Positions 11,468-23,380 of a stretch of 64,000 nucleotides of DNA are shown in pieces. The stretch is from Massospora cicadina (lineage: Eukaryota; Entomophthoromycota; Entomophthoromycetes; Entomophthorales; Entomophthoraceae): the NCBI GenBank assembly GCA_022478985.1, contig JAKSZP010007902.1, forward strand, positions 1-64,000. Reading direction: 5' to 3'. A program made the position numbers and the translations under genes. The notes beneath the pieces were generated by a model. It did not search any database and was not told the DNA's origin. It saw nothing but the letters and a program-made list of their open reading frames with translations. Position 1 is the stretch's first letter. Each line of letters begins with the position of its first letter.

Positions 11468-11788
11468 GTGCAGGCAGGATCATCAATGAAGGGCCTGGTA
11501 GTGTTGGTATTGGATAACGTTGAACAACTCATCGCCAAAATAAGTATAGGGTTGTTTGTGGCCCAAAAAGAATTTTATATTGGCATTTCCATATATAATA
11601 ATGAGCCATTTCTCTTACCATATGTCTCAGATATGGACTCCATTTATGTGTATCAGATCACCCCAGAGAACACACGCTTGAAAACTACAAGGATCCGTGG
11701 AACCCAGGAGGTGATAAGATGTTATAATTACAATACAAAAACGTTTATGCAGTTTCTGAAGATATGGTGGGATATATGGCCTCAGTAG
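11468..11788 (+). pseudogene. Gypsy A leader ORF, unknown product
   Basis: A 106-codon frame between the 5' LTR and the protease. It has no Cys-His knuckle and no recognised motif. Its place would suit the remnant of gag, but only about 690 bp separate LTR and protease, so any gag has been lost or was never there. It ends at a stop 57 bases before the next frame, which holds the protease. Confidence 0.35.
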
Positions 11789-11844
11789 TAAGAGTGGCCA
11801 AATAACCCTCTTTATTCTTTGATGAAGAAACGTATCCTGGGGGT

Positions 11845-12100
11845 ATGTACAAGCCTGAAGAAGAGCTTGGTGGTGAAGTGTTGACGTGTTCTGTTATTAA
11901 AAAAAGATCAATCAGGTTATTTTTTTTGACTGCTACCCTTTCATCCCCTTTAGGGAAAATCAGCGCTACTATTTTGGTGGATACTGGAGCCTCTGAGAAT
12001 TTTATTGACCAATACTTAGCCAATTACCTTGAGCTGAGTTATTTTCCAGGTGATATGGTTAGAGGAGGGGCTTCCCAAGATTTTCTACGCTAAAAATTAT
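11845..12100 (+). pseudogene. Gypsy A aspartic protease
   Basis: The frame 11845-12093 includes ISATILVDTGASENFIDQYL, a clear retropepsin active site with D-T-G-A-S intact (11974-12010). In the family this enzyme works as a dimer and cuts the polyprotein. The frame stops at 12091, just after the active-site half, and downstream pol frames are heavily interrupted, so it is non-functional here. Confidence 0.8.
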
Positions 12101-13700
12101 GAGGCTAGTAGACTATCAAGTTAGAAAATATCATTTGTCTGACCACAACAAGGCTATCAAAACCTCTTGTACGTCATCATTTTGGTGTAGAGAGGTGGCG
12201 AAAGTTTGACGTCAGAACCAACTTAAAAGAAAATACCCTATCCTTAAATTTTAAGAATGGTCACGAGTTGGTTGTCCTTTGACTGAATTTAACTTCCAAA
12301 GTGATTTGACCACTGGCCCAATATTCACACTCTCAGTTTTGCCCCGTTACTGAAGTCCTCTGTGGAGGTTCCCCTACCTTCCTGTTTGGAGGGGTTGAAA
12401 CCTTCGTTTGATGCAGATTTAGCCAATATACTACCAGATATTCAGATTATTTTGCAAGTTCAAGCTCACCATTAATTTTGGTTTGTATATATTCCCTAAT
12501 TTATCCATTGATGTTATGTGAGGAAGCAGGCCTTAGATGTGTGGGTTAAAGAGCTTTTAGCCAAAGGTGCTATTTTTGAGTGAACCTCCCTGTATGTTCC
12601 CCACTTATCTTTGTGAAGTTGGCCGATGGTACCTTATGCTGATGCATAGATTATGGGAATCTCAACAACGCCATCGTACCATATTTTCATTCCATCCCAC
12701 TGGACTCCCAGTTTGCATGCTATGTAGTGAAGGCGAGAGTTTTCTTTAAGCTGGATTGTCTAAATGCGTTCAATCAGAACTGTATCAAGAAGGTCCAGTA
12801 GTGGCTTACCTCATTCCATACCATTAAAGGGATTTTCCAATTCCAGGTTATGCCCTTTGTGCTTAAAAATGCCACTGCGTAAATCAACGCCATAATGATG
12901 CGGCTTTGGGGGACCTACTGGGAGCATGTGCTGTAGCTTACATGGATAATATTTTGATATTTTACATTAACAACGAGTACCATGATATACACCTTTGGCA
13001 GGTGGTGGAGCGCTTGATGGCAGCTGATCTCATATTCAGATAAGTAAGTGCGATTTTTAAGTCCCAGGTTACCTTTCTGGGTAACGTCATGTTTGACCAA
13101 GGGCACATGATAACTCTAGACAAGGAGAAGGCGATTTGTGAGTGACCCACTCCAACTTTGGTTAAGGAATTCAGGAACTTTTTGGAGACGTTTAAGTTCC
13201 TTAAGAAGTTCACAACAAACCTTTCTGAATTTGAAGCGTCTTTGTATAAGGCGATTAGGTCAAAAGTACTCCAGTGGTCACCAACTTTGAGGATGCCTTC
13301 CAAGCGGTAAAGTGTACTTTTCTTCCACATCCGTTCTTTGCCATTTCAACCCCAATAAAGAGTTCATTGGTGCTTCAGATGCCTCCAACTTCGCCATAGC
13401 GTCGGCCCTATTACAAGTAGGCAAAGATGGAATAGAGCTTCTGGTGGGATAAATTTCTAGAATGATGTTTCTACCAGAGTTAAACTACACCATATATGAT
13501 AAAGAGTTATTAGCAGTAGTTGAGGCGTGGACCTATTGACGTCATCACTTGCATGGCTCAAACCAAACCTTCCACATATGTACAGTTCACCATGCCTTAC
13601 TATAATATTGTGCACCTCGTGTCTTAATCCCACAGCAAACCAGCTGGCATGAGACCCTTTCCTAAAAAAGCGTTTTTTATAAGTTTACTAAGGGCAGGGA
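12100..13700 (+). pseudogene. Gypsy A reverse transcriptase and RNase H
   Basis: RT remnants run through about 12560-13330: LADGTLC and IDYGNLNNAIVP, then FFKLDCLNAFNQNCIKK (the D-L-x-x-A-(F/Y) motif A region), QFQVMPFVLKNAT (the F-x-V-M-P-F-G-L block) and TWIIFDIF-like decay at the catalytic loop. RNase H is clearer: EFIGASDASNFAIASALLQ at 13360-13420 and YTIYDKELLAVVEAW at 13490-13535. The frames shift many times and contain stops, so the enzyme is dead. Confidence 0.75.
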
Positions 13701-13707
13701 GAATTGT

Positions 13708-15100
13708 TTGGAGAATGCTTTGAGCTGCAACCCTACATTAGCTCCCAATACCAAGGAGGTTAAGGTGCATAAGATCCGTTTGATGATACCACCAGGTGAG
13801 ATTGTGTCTCAACTTCCCTCTTTTTTGGCCAAGGGTCCAGCGCTCGCTCCTCTGGAAAATGTGGAAGAATATGGTATGTTCAGAAAGGTAGTCCTTTTTC
13901 AGATTTTGTCAGCTGAATATACTTTGGTCCTTGCTAAGAGCGCGCTGTATCAAAAGGACATCACCAGCGGCTACCATGTATTGAATGAGATGGTGTGGTT
14001 TTCAGGGGCGCCTATGGGTTCCTGCTGGACCACTTCGCCTAAAAATCATCCAGGTCCATCATGACGGAATCATCGTTGGACATCCTAAGAAGGCGAGGAT
14101 TTTGAATCTAATTTGCTGCACTATATAATTGAAAGGAATTAGCCATGCAGGTTGCCCGGTATTATATAGAGTTCCTGGTCTGTAACCAAATGAACCAAAT
14201 TGCAAGCCTCTAGCGGGTTGTTGGTATCAGTTTAAAAGGCTGGTGGGATTGGAATTCCTTATCAGTGAATTTTATTATGGAATTGCCTATATTTGATGGC
14301 TACAATGCTATCATCGTGGTGGTGAACCGTTTTACAAAATTCGCCCACTTTATTCCTTGCAGAACCACATTCACTGGGGCTGAGATGACTAGGCTCTTTG
14401 TTATGCATATGTTCGCTCTTGGGTCCCTCAAGAAATTAGTGATTGGGGACCCCAGTTTACCTCAGTTTTTTGGGAAGATTTGTATAAGGCTCTTCAAATC
14501 TGTTCCTGCTGTTTAACTGCCTATCATACTCAATCAGATTGGCATACTGAATGAGTGAACCAGTTCATCGAACAGTTCTTGCAGTGTTACACCACTTCAG
14601 ATCATTCAGATTGGGTTTCCCATCTCCCCATGGCCTAATTTAGTTATAACAACGCCCAACATGCATCAATCAGTTGTTCCCCCTTCTTAGTCAATTATGG
14701 TTTCAATCTTGCCTTCAACATGGAGCCCAGTTTTGGATCCAAGGTGGAAGCGGTGGGTGACTTTGCAAAATTGATCTTGAAAGTACACCAGGGGGTGAGC
14801 ACGTGTTTAGATGCAGACATGCAGGCTTATAAGGTGAACACTGATGGTAAGAGATGAGTTGGACCAGCGTACAAGGAAGGTGATCTTGTGATGTTGGATG
14901 CGAAAAACATCCCAATCAAGCAGCCATGCAAGAAGCTGGGATCTAAGAGGATTGGGCCATACTTCATTGTAAAAAGGTGGGCCACGCCTCATACCAGTTG
15001 GACCTCCACCTTCATTTCGAATTTTTTTCAGTATTCCATGAAAGCAAGCCCACGTTGTTTGAGTGCCGCCCTCCAGAGTATCCCGAGGCTCATCTCATGA
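13708..15100 (+). pseudogene. Gypsy A integrase
   Basis: After the spacer (ENALSCNPTLAPNTKEV at 13708) comes the integrase core at 14265-14440: MELPIFDGYNAIIVVVNRF then TKFAHFIPCRTTF, the D-x-I-x-x-L-P segment with the first catalytic Asp changed to Asn or lost. The C-terminal beta-barrel is visible at 14920-15090 (KKLGSKRIGPYFIVKRW; HESKPTLFECRPP in another frame). Between them the core is frame-shifted repeatedly. I see no chromodomain after it. Confidence 0.75.
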
Positions 15101-15397
15101 ATTAGGGAGCCAGATTGGGAAGTGGAGGAGATTGTATCCTCTCGTCAGGTAATAAGAAGACTCAAGTAGCTTGCATCCTGGAAAGGATTTGACGCAGTGT
15201 AGAACAGTTTTTCCAGCGGTTGACTGCACACATGCTAAAGACCTAATTGTAGCATTCCATGAGCATTTTACTGAGGCTGCAGGATCGTAGTCCAACCAAG
15301 ATGTTGCTGCCATGGTGTTGGCCACTGCCCACATAAACTTCTCCTTGGCGAATGCCCCTGGAGGGAGTGGAGCTAAAAAGAGTAGAAAGTGATGTCC

Positions 15398-16280
15398 TGT
15401 TTACATGATTTTATTGAGGGTACCAACAGCAAGGACAAAGCTGGGAGGCAGGAGGTCCAAAGGGTCAAACTGCAAGACCTTTCTGACCTTAAACACACCT
15501 TGAACTAACGCTGGGTACAGGCTATGTATGCCCAGGTTGGTAATAGTGAGGTGTCTAAAGCCCAACCCTTTATTTCTGCTCTCAACAAAAATGAACGAGT
15601 TTTATTTTAAATGATGATGGCTCAATAAGGCTAATTGGTGAACGGGGGCTTGAAACTCATTCTAAATATGAAATTGCAAGCTTGTGTCAGTTTTAACTTC
15701 AATCAATCACTTGAGTAAGGTCAGCTTTGAAGTATGCTACCCTGTCAGATGGAAGCATGTGACTATTGGTGCACCAAGGCTTAGTACAACTTTTTGCTGA
15801 TCCATGATTTCCATTATTGGCTTAATTATGTTTGCTTGAGACTAACGTTTCTCGTTGGGCATCTTCCCCAATAATTATCATAGTCATTTTACGTTTTTCA
15901 TATGTCGAATTGTGAGATACTGTTCATAGACCTCTTTAAGGAGGTCTCAATGTGTTAGCCAATTTTTTTCTTTGAAATTATTACAGCTTTAGGTACACCG
16001 TTGGTCCTACCAGGTTCCCTCCAAACCAGGTCACTTGTGCACACTACCCCTGTACAAAACTCAGTTATTAACTGTCCTTTTGGGCACAACCAAGTTCTAA
16101 TGATTGCTCGACCTATTATTATTTTTTACTTTGTTAAAAACCATCGTCTTATGTCACTTCAGCTCAAGCACTCTCTTATGGGCTATTTTATTTTAACACT
16201 GACTACTAGTTCCCTTGCGTTGGTCCTGTGCACTAAACACCACCATTCTGGGATTTGGAGATATAGATACTCACTTGACA
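15398..16280 (+). repeat. 3' LTR of gypsy A
   Basis: It begins TGTTTACATGATTTTATTG and ends TCACTTGACA, matching the 5' LTR over its whole length. A polypurine-like stretch precedes it. It directly abuts the right-hand piece of the interrupted solo B LTR at 16281. Confidence 0.85.
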
Positions 16281-16305
16281 TGACCGGTGCAGGTGGTTGG
16301 GTATC

Positions 16306-16353
16306 TTTTTTAGCACTAGATGGTCCCAACCTGATGGGGGGATACACCAATCT
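16306..16353 (-). mobile_element. 48-bp retroposed tail fragment with 16-17 bp target duplication
   Basis: On the minus strand the insert ends GGACCATCTAGTGCTAAAAAA. It is flanked by CAGGTGGTTGGGTATC (16290-16305) and CAGGTGGTTTGGGTATC (16354-16370), a near-perfect duplication of host B-LTR sequence. A run of A at the 3' end plus a duplication of this size is what LINE-driven insertion leaves. The insert matches the end of M#1 at 5419-5466 in its last 20 bases and partly before that. Confidence 0.75.
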
Positions 16354-17364
16354 CAGGTGGTTTGGGTATCCTGAACATGTTCCTGACTTCTTGGGACTGT
16401 CCCTATATGAGGTGGCCCTGAAATGTTCCCGTTGCCCATCAGGAAAAATGCTGTCATGCTAACCGTTGAAAAAATGGTAAAGCCAAAATTTGGGCATTTG
16501 AGGCCAAATCAGCAGCAAGTTGGCCCACATTTTACTATTTTGATGTTGATTCCAATTTTTCGCCCTCAGTACCCCCCTCATATGAAGTTCACTGGTTTAA
16601 AGCCAAATTTTGAAGGCCCTGATCCTGAGTTTTTCTTAATCTATTCCCTAAAAATTTATCATCTATTTAATCAGTCATATCAAACTAAGGAAATTAATGA
16701 TTGATTTCCTCTATTTCACAAATCCAATAAACCCTGTTTTCTAAACACAATCGTAATATGAAGTTTAAGCCACCCATTCCAACTCAACTATTAAAAAAAA
16801 ACCCACGGGCCCCAGGGCCATGTTTGCCTGTTTGTTATTAGGTTTATATTCAATTATGGCCCATGGGCACCCATTGGCGAAATTTGTTCCTGTATAAAAA
16901 CAGTCACTTTAGCAGCAGTGCCTCTGGCATTCAGGTTTGTCATTTGGGTGCTTCAGCATTCATATTGGCAGATTGGTCTAAAATTAACTTACTGGCTTCT
17001 TGACACTTGACACTTCATTTGCCAAAATTACGCACCCATTGAGCTTAGTTGCTGAGGGTTTGAAGCTCTTGGGCCTTAATTCCAAAGGCTTGTTGCCATC
17101 AACTTCATGTGGACCTTTTGCACCATGAGGTTGTCAACTTTCTGGTATCTCTGCACAAGTTCCCATAAATTACCATACTAATCTAGCTGTAGCTAATGCA
17201 TGGATGGGTGGCGGGGTCCTCAAAGTGAGAATTGTTACACATTGCTCATCCATCACATGGGCAAGGACACCTTGCGAGACAAGAGGGGCAGACAGCCTTC
17301 TAGGAACCTTTTTTGATGGTTTGCCACCCAGTCCAAGTGGAGGGGAACGCTCCCCAGACTTACA

Positions 17365-17545
17365 TTCCTGCAATTTCTCCCATTGTTAAAATCTAGGGCT
17401 AAAAAGCACCTGCAAGTACAAAATGGTGCCCAAATTCAAACAAGTGGTGCTCATTACAGGGGAATCTGTACATAATAATCTTACTTCAAAAAATGGAGGG
17501 CGTTCAATTGAGTACCCCCTCCCCCTTGTAAAAACCGCGGGGTTT
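17365..17545. repeat. Dispersed repeat shared with 31680-31810
   Basis: The stretch from 17367 (CCTGCAATTTCTCCCATTG, then AAAATCTAGGGCTAAAAAGC) resembles 31679 onward (CCTGCATCTTCCCCAATG, then AAATCTAGTTTTAAACAAGC), and both continue with ...CACCTG.AAG.ACAAAA..GTGCCCA. The similarity fades after about 100 bp. No coding frame is visible. It may be an end of an unknown element. Confidence 0.5.
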
Positions 17546-18160
17546 ACACTGGTGCACAGATTTGCTTAACTACAGAATCTGGGAATAAATACGAATTTGC
17601 TAATTGTACTAAGACAATTAGCCTAGTCGAGTTTATATAAATGGGTAGCTTCAGCCCTACTCTGGCAATATAAAGGTTCAAGTGACTTCGGCCTCACTCT
17701 GGCAATATATAAGGATTTAAGTGACTTTGTCCTCACTATGGAGTTGACACTTATACAGGAAGTACTTCTTTACAACTTCACTTTGAAGTAAACAATTGAC
17801 AATTGAAAGCAATAAAGTATTCACAGTAAAAAGGTGTTTATTAACTTTAAAGTGAGGAAATATTTATAGGGTAGAATGGTGAAGGACATGTTTTAGGGGT
17901 ATTTGTGGTAACCACAATATTCTCGGCATGTCTAGCCAATGGTAAGGGATATCCACGATGGTCTCAGCACGCCTAGCTGACAGAAAAGAGACATTGGTTC
18001 AATTTTGGGAAATATTTCAGCTGATATTCATGAGGAAAGCGTATTTAAATTGCCATTTGTATCAGCCCACATGTCAGCTACTAAACCCAGCGATTTCCCA
18101 TTAGTAATTGCTCATTTTGAGCCAATTTACTAATATCCATGTTGTCAGCAACAATCTCCT
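17546..18160. other. Noncoding stretch, possible LTR remnant, with short tandem repeat
   Basis: No coding frame of note. Between 17646 and 17750 a unit of about 38 bp (core GTGACTTCGGCCTCACTCTGG) recurs three times with decay. On the minus strand, CTATAAATATTTCC near 17868 followed by AATAAACACC would suit a TATA box and polyadenylation signal of an LTR, but I find no second copy in the window. It is the left half of the target into which the minus-strand LINE inserted. Confidence 0.3.
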
Positions 18161-18252
18161 TATAAAATAGGAATTATTTTAAATTTTAAATTTTAAATTT
18201 TAAATTTATTGTGGGGAAGGCCGACCATGGGACGGACACTTCTGAATATGAC

Positions 18253-21200
18253 TCAGTCGAGACAAAACTTAGTACCAGGGGAGGCACCCCAGAGAAGCGA
18301 TGCTATCTCTTGTTGCCAGCGGGAACGCCACTTATGGGAAGGGGAGGGAACGTGTGTAGGGGGCGTAGCCACTATTGAGCACGTATGGAGGAAGGGGTCT
18401 GATTTGATGAACCAGACTGGGAACCAGGAGGAGACCAGCTGTCGGCGACGTGGTGGGAGATATCCAAACATCCACGCTTGAAAGTGATCCACCAAATGAG
18501 ACTGAAATCTGTGGACAGCTTCAGGGAGGGTGGGAATGGATCCGGCGATGGCATCCAAGACAATCGTGTGGATAGTCCACATGGCGATTGCAACCACCAG
18601 AGCACGAAGGGAGGGTGGGAGGGGGAGGCCATTGATGAAGCAAACATATCTCTTGACAGACTGAAGGGATGTGTTTGATCCTGGCCTAGCAGACGTTGGA
18701 CTTCGCGCCATATTACTTTAGAGGTGGGGCACTTCTCCAGGCGGTGAAACAGCGTTCCATACTGGCCACACATGACACAGGATGAGTGTAAAGCATTAGA
18801 GCGCTCAGCTGTACGATACACCCGCCTCAGGCAGCGCCACACATGGGAGCGGACTTGAGGCTGCAACAGAGGATGGTGTGCGTATTTCCAGATAGTCTTT
18901 TGGGTCTCAGTGGAATAAGGGATGTCCATCATGTCCAGGTAGTCCACCCTGGATAGGACTTGGGGTCGAATAGGGATCACGCCATCATGGATGGGTAGCC
19001 CCTGTACCTCTTGTGTGAACTGAGGAGAGGGGCGGCCTCTTCAGGTTGTATGTCCACTAATAAGAATTCTCCACTCTGCGCTTCGCATGGAGAGTAGGAT
19101 TCGTTTGTAGTGGGTTTTGGTCCCGTGAGGACCTGTGGCTGATGTGTGTGATGCGAGGTATTTCATCAGGGAGTGGGGATTTGATGGATTGTTGAGGCCC
19201 AAGGCTCGGGAGAAGTTAAAGCGGGCCGCGCAGGACCAGTGTTGGGATGGGAGTGTAGGAGCAGTGACGGCCGCAATCCAGGTGCCCAGGATCTTGGCGG
19301 CATGGGCTTTGAAGTCAAGTAGGCCCATGCCACCATGATGATGAGGGCCAAACATGACCTCTAGCCGCACTGGTGGAGGGCGTCCTGACCAAAGCCAACC
19401 TTGTAGCAAAGCATACAGGGATTTGAAGAAGCTTGGGGAGAAGGGGATGGCGTGGGCTCCAAACCAGACTTTGGATAGGAGCATAGAGTTGGCAAGAACA
19501 ACCCTGCCAGTGAGGGTAGTAGGGTGGGCTCTGAGAGAGGCGATTCGCTTCGTCACGTTGTCCAGTATATGGCACTCCATTACTGCTGACGCGTATCCAC
19601 CTGCCTCCAACCACACGCCCAGATGGCGTACCGGTCCTATGGTAGGTCGTGGCACAAAGGGGAGCACCAGTGGAGCGGTGTATTTTGAGTTAGTAAGGCG
19701 TGGACGTGGGCGAGCAGATGGGCCGGGTTGGGAACTACTTGCTGGGGCCCAGCAGTTCTGAAACCGACCAAGGAGGATGATTTCGGTTTTGGAGGCGTTC
19801 AGTGCCGCGTTGCTTACCTGGGAATATTCCTGGATGAGGGCTTCAAGCGCGCGTGCATCTTTGTTATTAGACACCCCCACCACGCAATCATCTGCAAATG
19901 CCATCATCTTGACTGGGGTTTGGCCTGGCACATGGACCCCAGTGAGTTGGGCATTCACATTTCGCAGTAGTGGGTCAAGGCTAAAGTTGTATAAGAGTGG
20001 GCTCAGAGGGTCCCCTTGTCACAGGCCCCTTTGAGGACGGACTACTTCCATTAGGAAACCTGGGCCGCGCACTGCCATTGTTGCAGATTCCGTGAGCAGC
20101 ATCACCCAGTTAATGAAGCGGGGAGGTAGGCGGAATTGTTGGAGGCAGGCCCTAAGGTATCCCCAGTTTACTCTATCATAGGCCTTTTGTTGGTCCAAGA
20201 ATACAAGTGCCCCAGAGGCTGTGGACTGACACACATTAGCCACAGAGTGCACGTTATCCCAAATCGACCTTCTGGGGATGAAACCAAATTGTTCTGGAGA
20301 GATGGTGGGAGATGATACAGTCCCTAAACGGTAAGCCATGATTTTTGTTAAAATTTTGGTGTCTGTGTTTGTTAGAGAAATGGGGCGCCAGTTGGCTAAG
20401 TCTAGCCTATCCCCTTTCTTGAAGAGTGTGACTGTAAAGGCCTCATGTCCTCCTGGTAGGAGGCGCGTTTCCAACAGGCTTTGGTTGAGTGAGGCTAGCA
20501 GCAATGGGGATATATATTTAAAATATTTTTTGTAGAACTCATATGGAATGCCATCTGGGCCTGGGCATTTTCAGTTTGGCGCACCGCGAATGGTAGTCCA
20601 TAATTCATTCAGAGTAATTAGATTCAATATTTCTGGGTATCGGAAAATGGTGCGGATATGAGCTCTGTCAAGAAATTCCGCCATTTCGGCCGGCTGAATT
20701 GGTTCAGCTCGGTATAACTCAGAGTATTATCTTTGCGTTTCGATTGCCACTTTGGCCGGTGTGTCCACAATAGAATTATCTGATCTTTGCACCTGTGTGC
20801 AGGCCACGCTCTGGCATGGTGCAAAATTTTTTTTGAAGAAGTATGCGGTGCACTTGTCACCTTTAGTGATGCGTGTGGCCCTGTATTGAACATAAACCCG
20901 ATGTTTGTGTTGCCTTTCAAGTGCGTTGAGGTGGGCAGCTGCCTCCGCCCACTTCTGGCCCCATGCAGGGCTATATCCTGAGGCTGGAATGTTGGACTCC
21001 AAGTGGGCCAATTCTGCCAGCGCACGCGATATAACCGCCGATGTGGCTCATGAGCATCTGGATGAGAGATGGCGATAGTGGCGGATGGTGTCTTCTTTGA
21101 AAGTTGCCCATGTAGAAATGGGGTCCGCACAAAACAGTGCAACAAATGACTTTGCCAAAGTTGCCTCTTCCACCCACATGGAAAATCCTGGCGACGCGAG

Positions 21201-21960
21201 CTCTGGGGAGCAGATTTTGCACCAATGTGGGGCCTTTGCAACTGTGACGGGTAAGTGGTATGTTATTGAGACCGGTCGGTGGTCAGAGAATTCCATTTTC
21301 GTTGTTTTGAAGTGGGAGATGTGGGGTTGGAATTTCGCCAGCACTAGAATAAGTTCAATGCGGGTCATGGACCTTAATTGGCTGTTGTGGATGTGGGGAT
21401 GCGTCATGTTTTCGAGCAGTGGGGCATGTCATGGCAGCGCATCCATTAACCCAAGGGTGGCTTTTAGAATGCGTAGTTCTACGTGACCCTGTGGGGCGTG
21501 GGGTGAGGGCAGCCACCGGTCCGTTGGTGAGGTTAGCCAACAGTTCATGTCACCAATTAGGAAAGAATCAGGGGGTAATGGGAGGGATTTGACCGACAAG
21601 AAAAATTCCTAACGCTCTTGTGCACCGTTTGGGGTATAAATGTTGACAATTGTGTGTGCAACATCGGCCCATGCAAGGTGACAACAAGCACTCAGTCATT
21701 TAGGAATGTTTCTGAAGATGTAAATTTGAAAAAATTGTTTTTCCAAATTAGCACCCCACAGTGCTTCAACCAAAAGGATAGGGATGGTAGGAGCATTGTT
21801 TTCCAAGCTTCCTTGGAACCTCGTGGACAGTGGGTTTCCTGGATGGCCAGGATATCCATGGGTAAATTGTTTTGTAAAAACTCAGTTTCCTAGCCCGGGA
21901 CAGGGAGGCCTTGAGTCCAGCGATATTCAGCATCCCTAGAGTGAAGGTTTCCCCCATCAC
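18253..21960 (-). pseudogene. LINE ORF2: endonuclease, reverse transcriptase, C-terminal zinc motif
   Basis: ORF2 starts at 21960 (MMGETFTLGMLNIAGL). The AP-endonuclease-like domain nicks target DNA; its GDMNC-type and SDH-type motifs fall at about 21550 and 21290. The RT is at about 20600-19650, with GFIPRRSIWDNVH, FLDQQKAYDRVNW and, beyond a stop at 20019, FADDCVVGV at about 19890. The RT catalytic F-A-D-D is intact. Near 18790-18730 CVMCGQYGTLFHRLEKC gives a C-x2-C...H...C motif like the zf-RVT finger of plant and fungal LINEs. It ends at 18253. A few stops and frameshifts (near 20735, 20020 and 19030) disable this copy. Confidence 0.9.
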
Positions 21961-22021
21961 ACCTTAGGTGTGAGGGGTGGGCCCCCTGGCCCACCAGCCT
22001 CTTCCAGGTCCCCACGGGCTT

Positions 22022-23380
22022 TCACAGCAGCACGGGTATTAGCAGCAACACTATTGGGGTTTTTTTAACTCTTGCAGAAAGAGTCGCGTTGGCTTTGCCT
22101 TTGCTTTTTGTTTTCCTGACGTCAGACGAATTTTTTGTGGTGCAGATAAGTTCGGTGCACCGTCGAGTGGGGCAAAAAAAATTTTCAGTTGGGATAGGTC
22201 CCAAGTCAGATTTGACCAGGGCTTGGGTGCAGCGATTGGGTGAGATCAAATTTCCCATCAGATCCTTGGATTGAGTGGCCCGTTCAGCATGGGCCTCCCA
22301 ATCTGATTGGGTGATGGATTCCCAAGTTGCTTCCACCGCGAAGGTCTCCATGTCCTCCTGGCATTGTGAGTGTGGGATGGTGGTGGTGACCTTGGCCGCT
22401 TCCTTGGCCGCGGTCCTATAGGCCTGCTTGGCCTTCTTCCGCTCCTGCGGGGAGATGGGCTTTACCAATAGGTAGCAGCCTTGTGCTCCCCACAGGAAAG
22501 CCTCCTTGGTGCTTGTGGTTGGTTCGTAGTGCGCCTCTCCACTGGCCATGGCCGCCGAGGGGTGCTCTTGGAATGTAACGCCCTCTTTGATGGGGCATGC
22601 ATGTGCCTTATGGCTGAACGCGTCACAGTGGGTGCAAATGGGGGCGCGCTGTCCACAGTTACCCAGAATGGGTGGGTGGTGTGCCCTGCGATGTCAATAA
22701 AGGTGGAGTGCAGGATCTGGGTTAGGTCCTTCGCAATCTCCTCAGTTGGGGTCAGAACTGCAATGGCTTTGCCGGTGCACAGGTGTGGCATCAGCATGAA
22801 ACGTTGCATTTCAAAAGATTGTATTTCGCCATATATGGCGAGACCATCTTTCAGGTGTTGCTCCAAAATGTCACGTTTTACCGTAGTAGGCAAAAAGTCA
22901 AACGTGAGGAAAATTTGGTTTGATTTTGTCCATCTGGTGCATTTAGTTTCGATGACCCATTGCCCTTCGGGGAGGTCGACCACTATGCACACTGCTGCAG
23001 CCTCATCTGCTGCTATTTTGCTTTCGAAACCTAGGTCCAGCCAACCACGTGACATGGAGTGAGGTGCAACGTACACCGCGGTTGGGAAAATTTTGTGTAC
23101 ATCTTCACAAAATTTTTCCCATAGGGCCGTTTTTTGGATGTCCAGATACACCTGGACTCCGAATTCCACCAACAAAAGTGGCTGGGAATGTGGCGTGTTG
23201 ATGTACTGGTTGCATCATGCTTGCCACGCGAGTATCTCTGGGGAAATTGTGACCGCCAGTTTTTTTTAGATTTTTTTCTATTCCGCCAGATTCTCCAGGG
23301 CGTTTTTGAATGTTAGAGGCCGCGGGCCTTCCGCCTGCTCCTCTTGCCTTGCTTGCCCAACTGCTCCCAGACATGGGCAC
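22022..23380 (-). pseudogene. LINE ORF1: RNA-binding, RRM-like plus CCHC knuckle
   Basis: ORF1 starts near 23380/23374 (MSGSSWASKARG). It reads an RRM-like middle (QIFLTFDFLPTTVKRDILEQ) and then a knuckle region near 22600, frame-shifted in this copy. The frame 22549-22022 continues through a Lys/Ala-rich tail to a stop at 22022, only 62 bases before ORF2. LINE ORF1 proteins bind the element RNA. The other LINE copy has a TGA inside this tail where this copy has GGA, so the original protein was probably about 450 residues. Frameshifts near 23180 and 22560 break this copy. Confidence 0.85.

Larger units (their letters stand above)
10276..16280 (+). mobile_element. Ty3/gypsy element A, complete with two LTRs
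   Basis: Two LTRs of 880 and 883 bp (10276-11155 and 15398-16280) bound a 4.2-kb interior with protease, RT, RNase H and integrase in Ty3/gypsy order. The purine-rich tract AAAAAGAGTAGAAAGTGATG before 15398 fits a polypurine tract. The interior lacks a recognisable gag. Flanks are AATCA on the left and TGACC on the right, not a matching target duplication, although the surrounding host LTR is continuous across the site. Confidence 0.85.
9580..17005 (+). repeat. Solo LTR of family B, split by gypsy A
   Basis: It starts (A)GTAAGTCTGGGGG at 9580 and ends GGCTTCTTGACA at 17005. The first base of the usual TG is changed. Flanks are CTTAA on the left and CTTGA on the right, a probable 5-bp duplication with one change. 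The left part (9580-10275) and right part (16281-17005) join in LTR order when gypsy A is taken out: GGATGCTAAAGC before and GGTGCAGGTGG after correspond to one continuous stretch in the copy at 25505 (26115-26150). Confidence 0.75.
8654..17364 (-). repeat. 5' LTR of B copy 2, split by a solo LTR and gypsy A
   Basis: The minus-strand LTR begins TGTAAGTCTGGGG (ending at 17364) and reaches its worn 3' terminus near 8654. The 5' part (17006-17364) carries the LTR frame (FPSKK and LAHVMDE-type words at 17373-17170), and the 3' part (8654-9579) carries the YMGWPLEVP-type words at about 9370. Together they make about 1.3 kb. Between them is a plus-strand B LTR with its own inserted element. The sequence right of 17364 is unrelated to B, so this is the outer edge of B#2. 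Confidence 0.7.

Noticed and set aside
22481..23062. A 193-codon plus-strand frame
   Set aside because: Antisense shadow of LINE ORF1, which is open on the minus strand and conserved in the second LINE.
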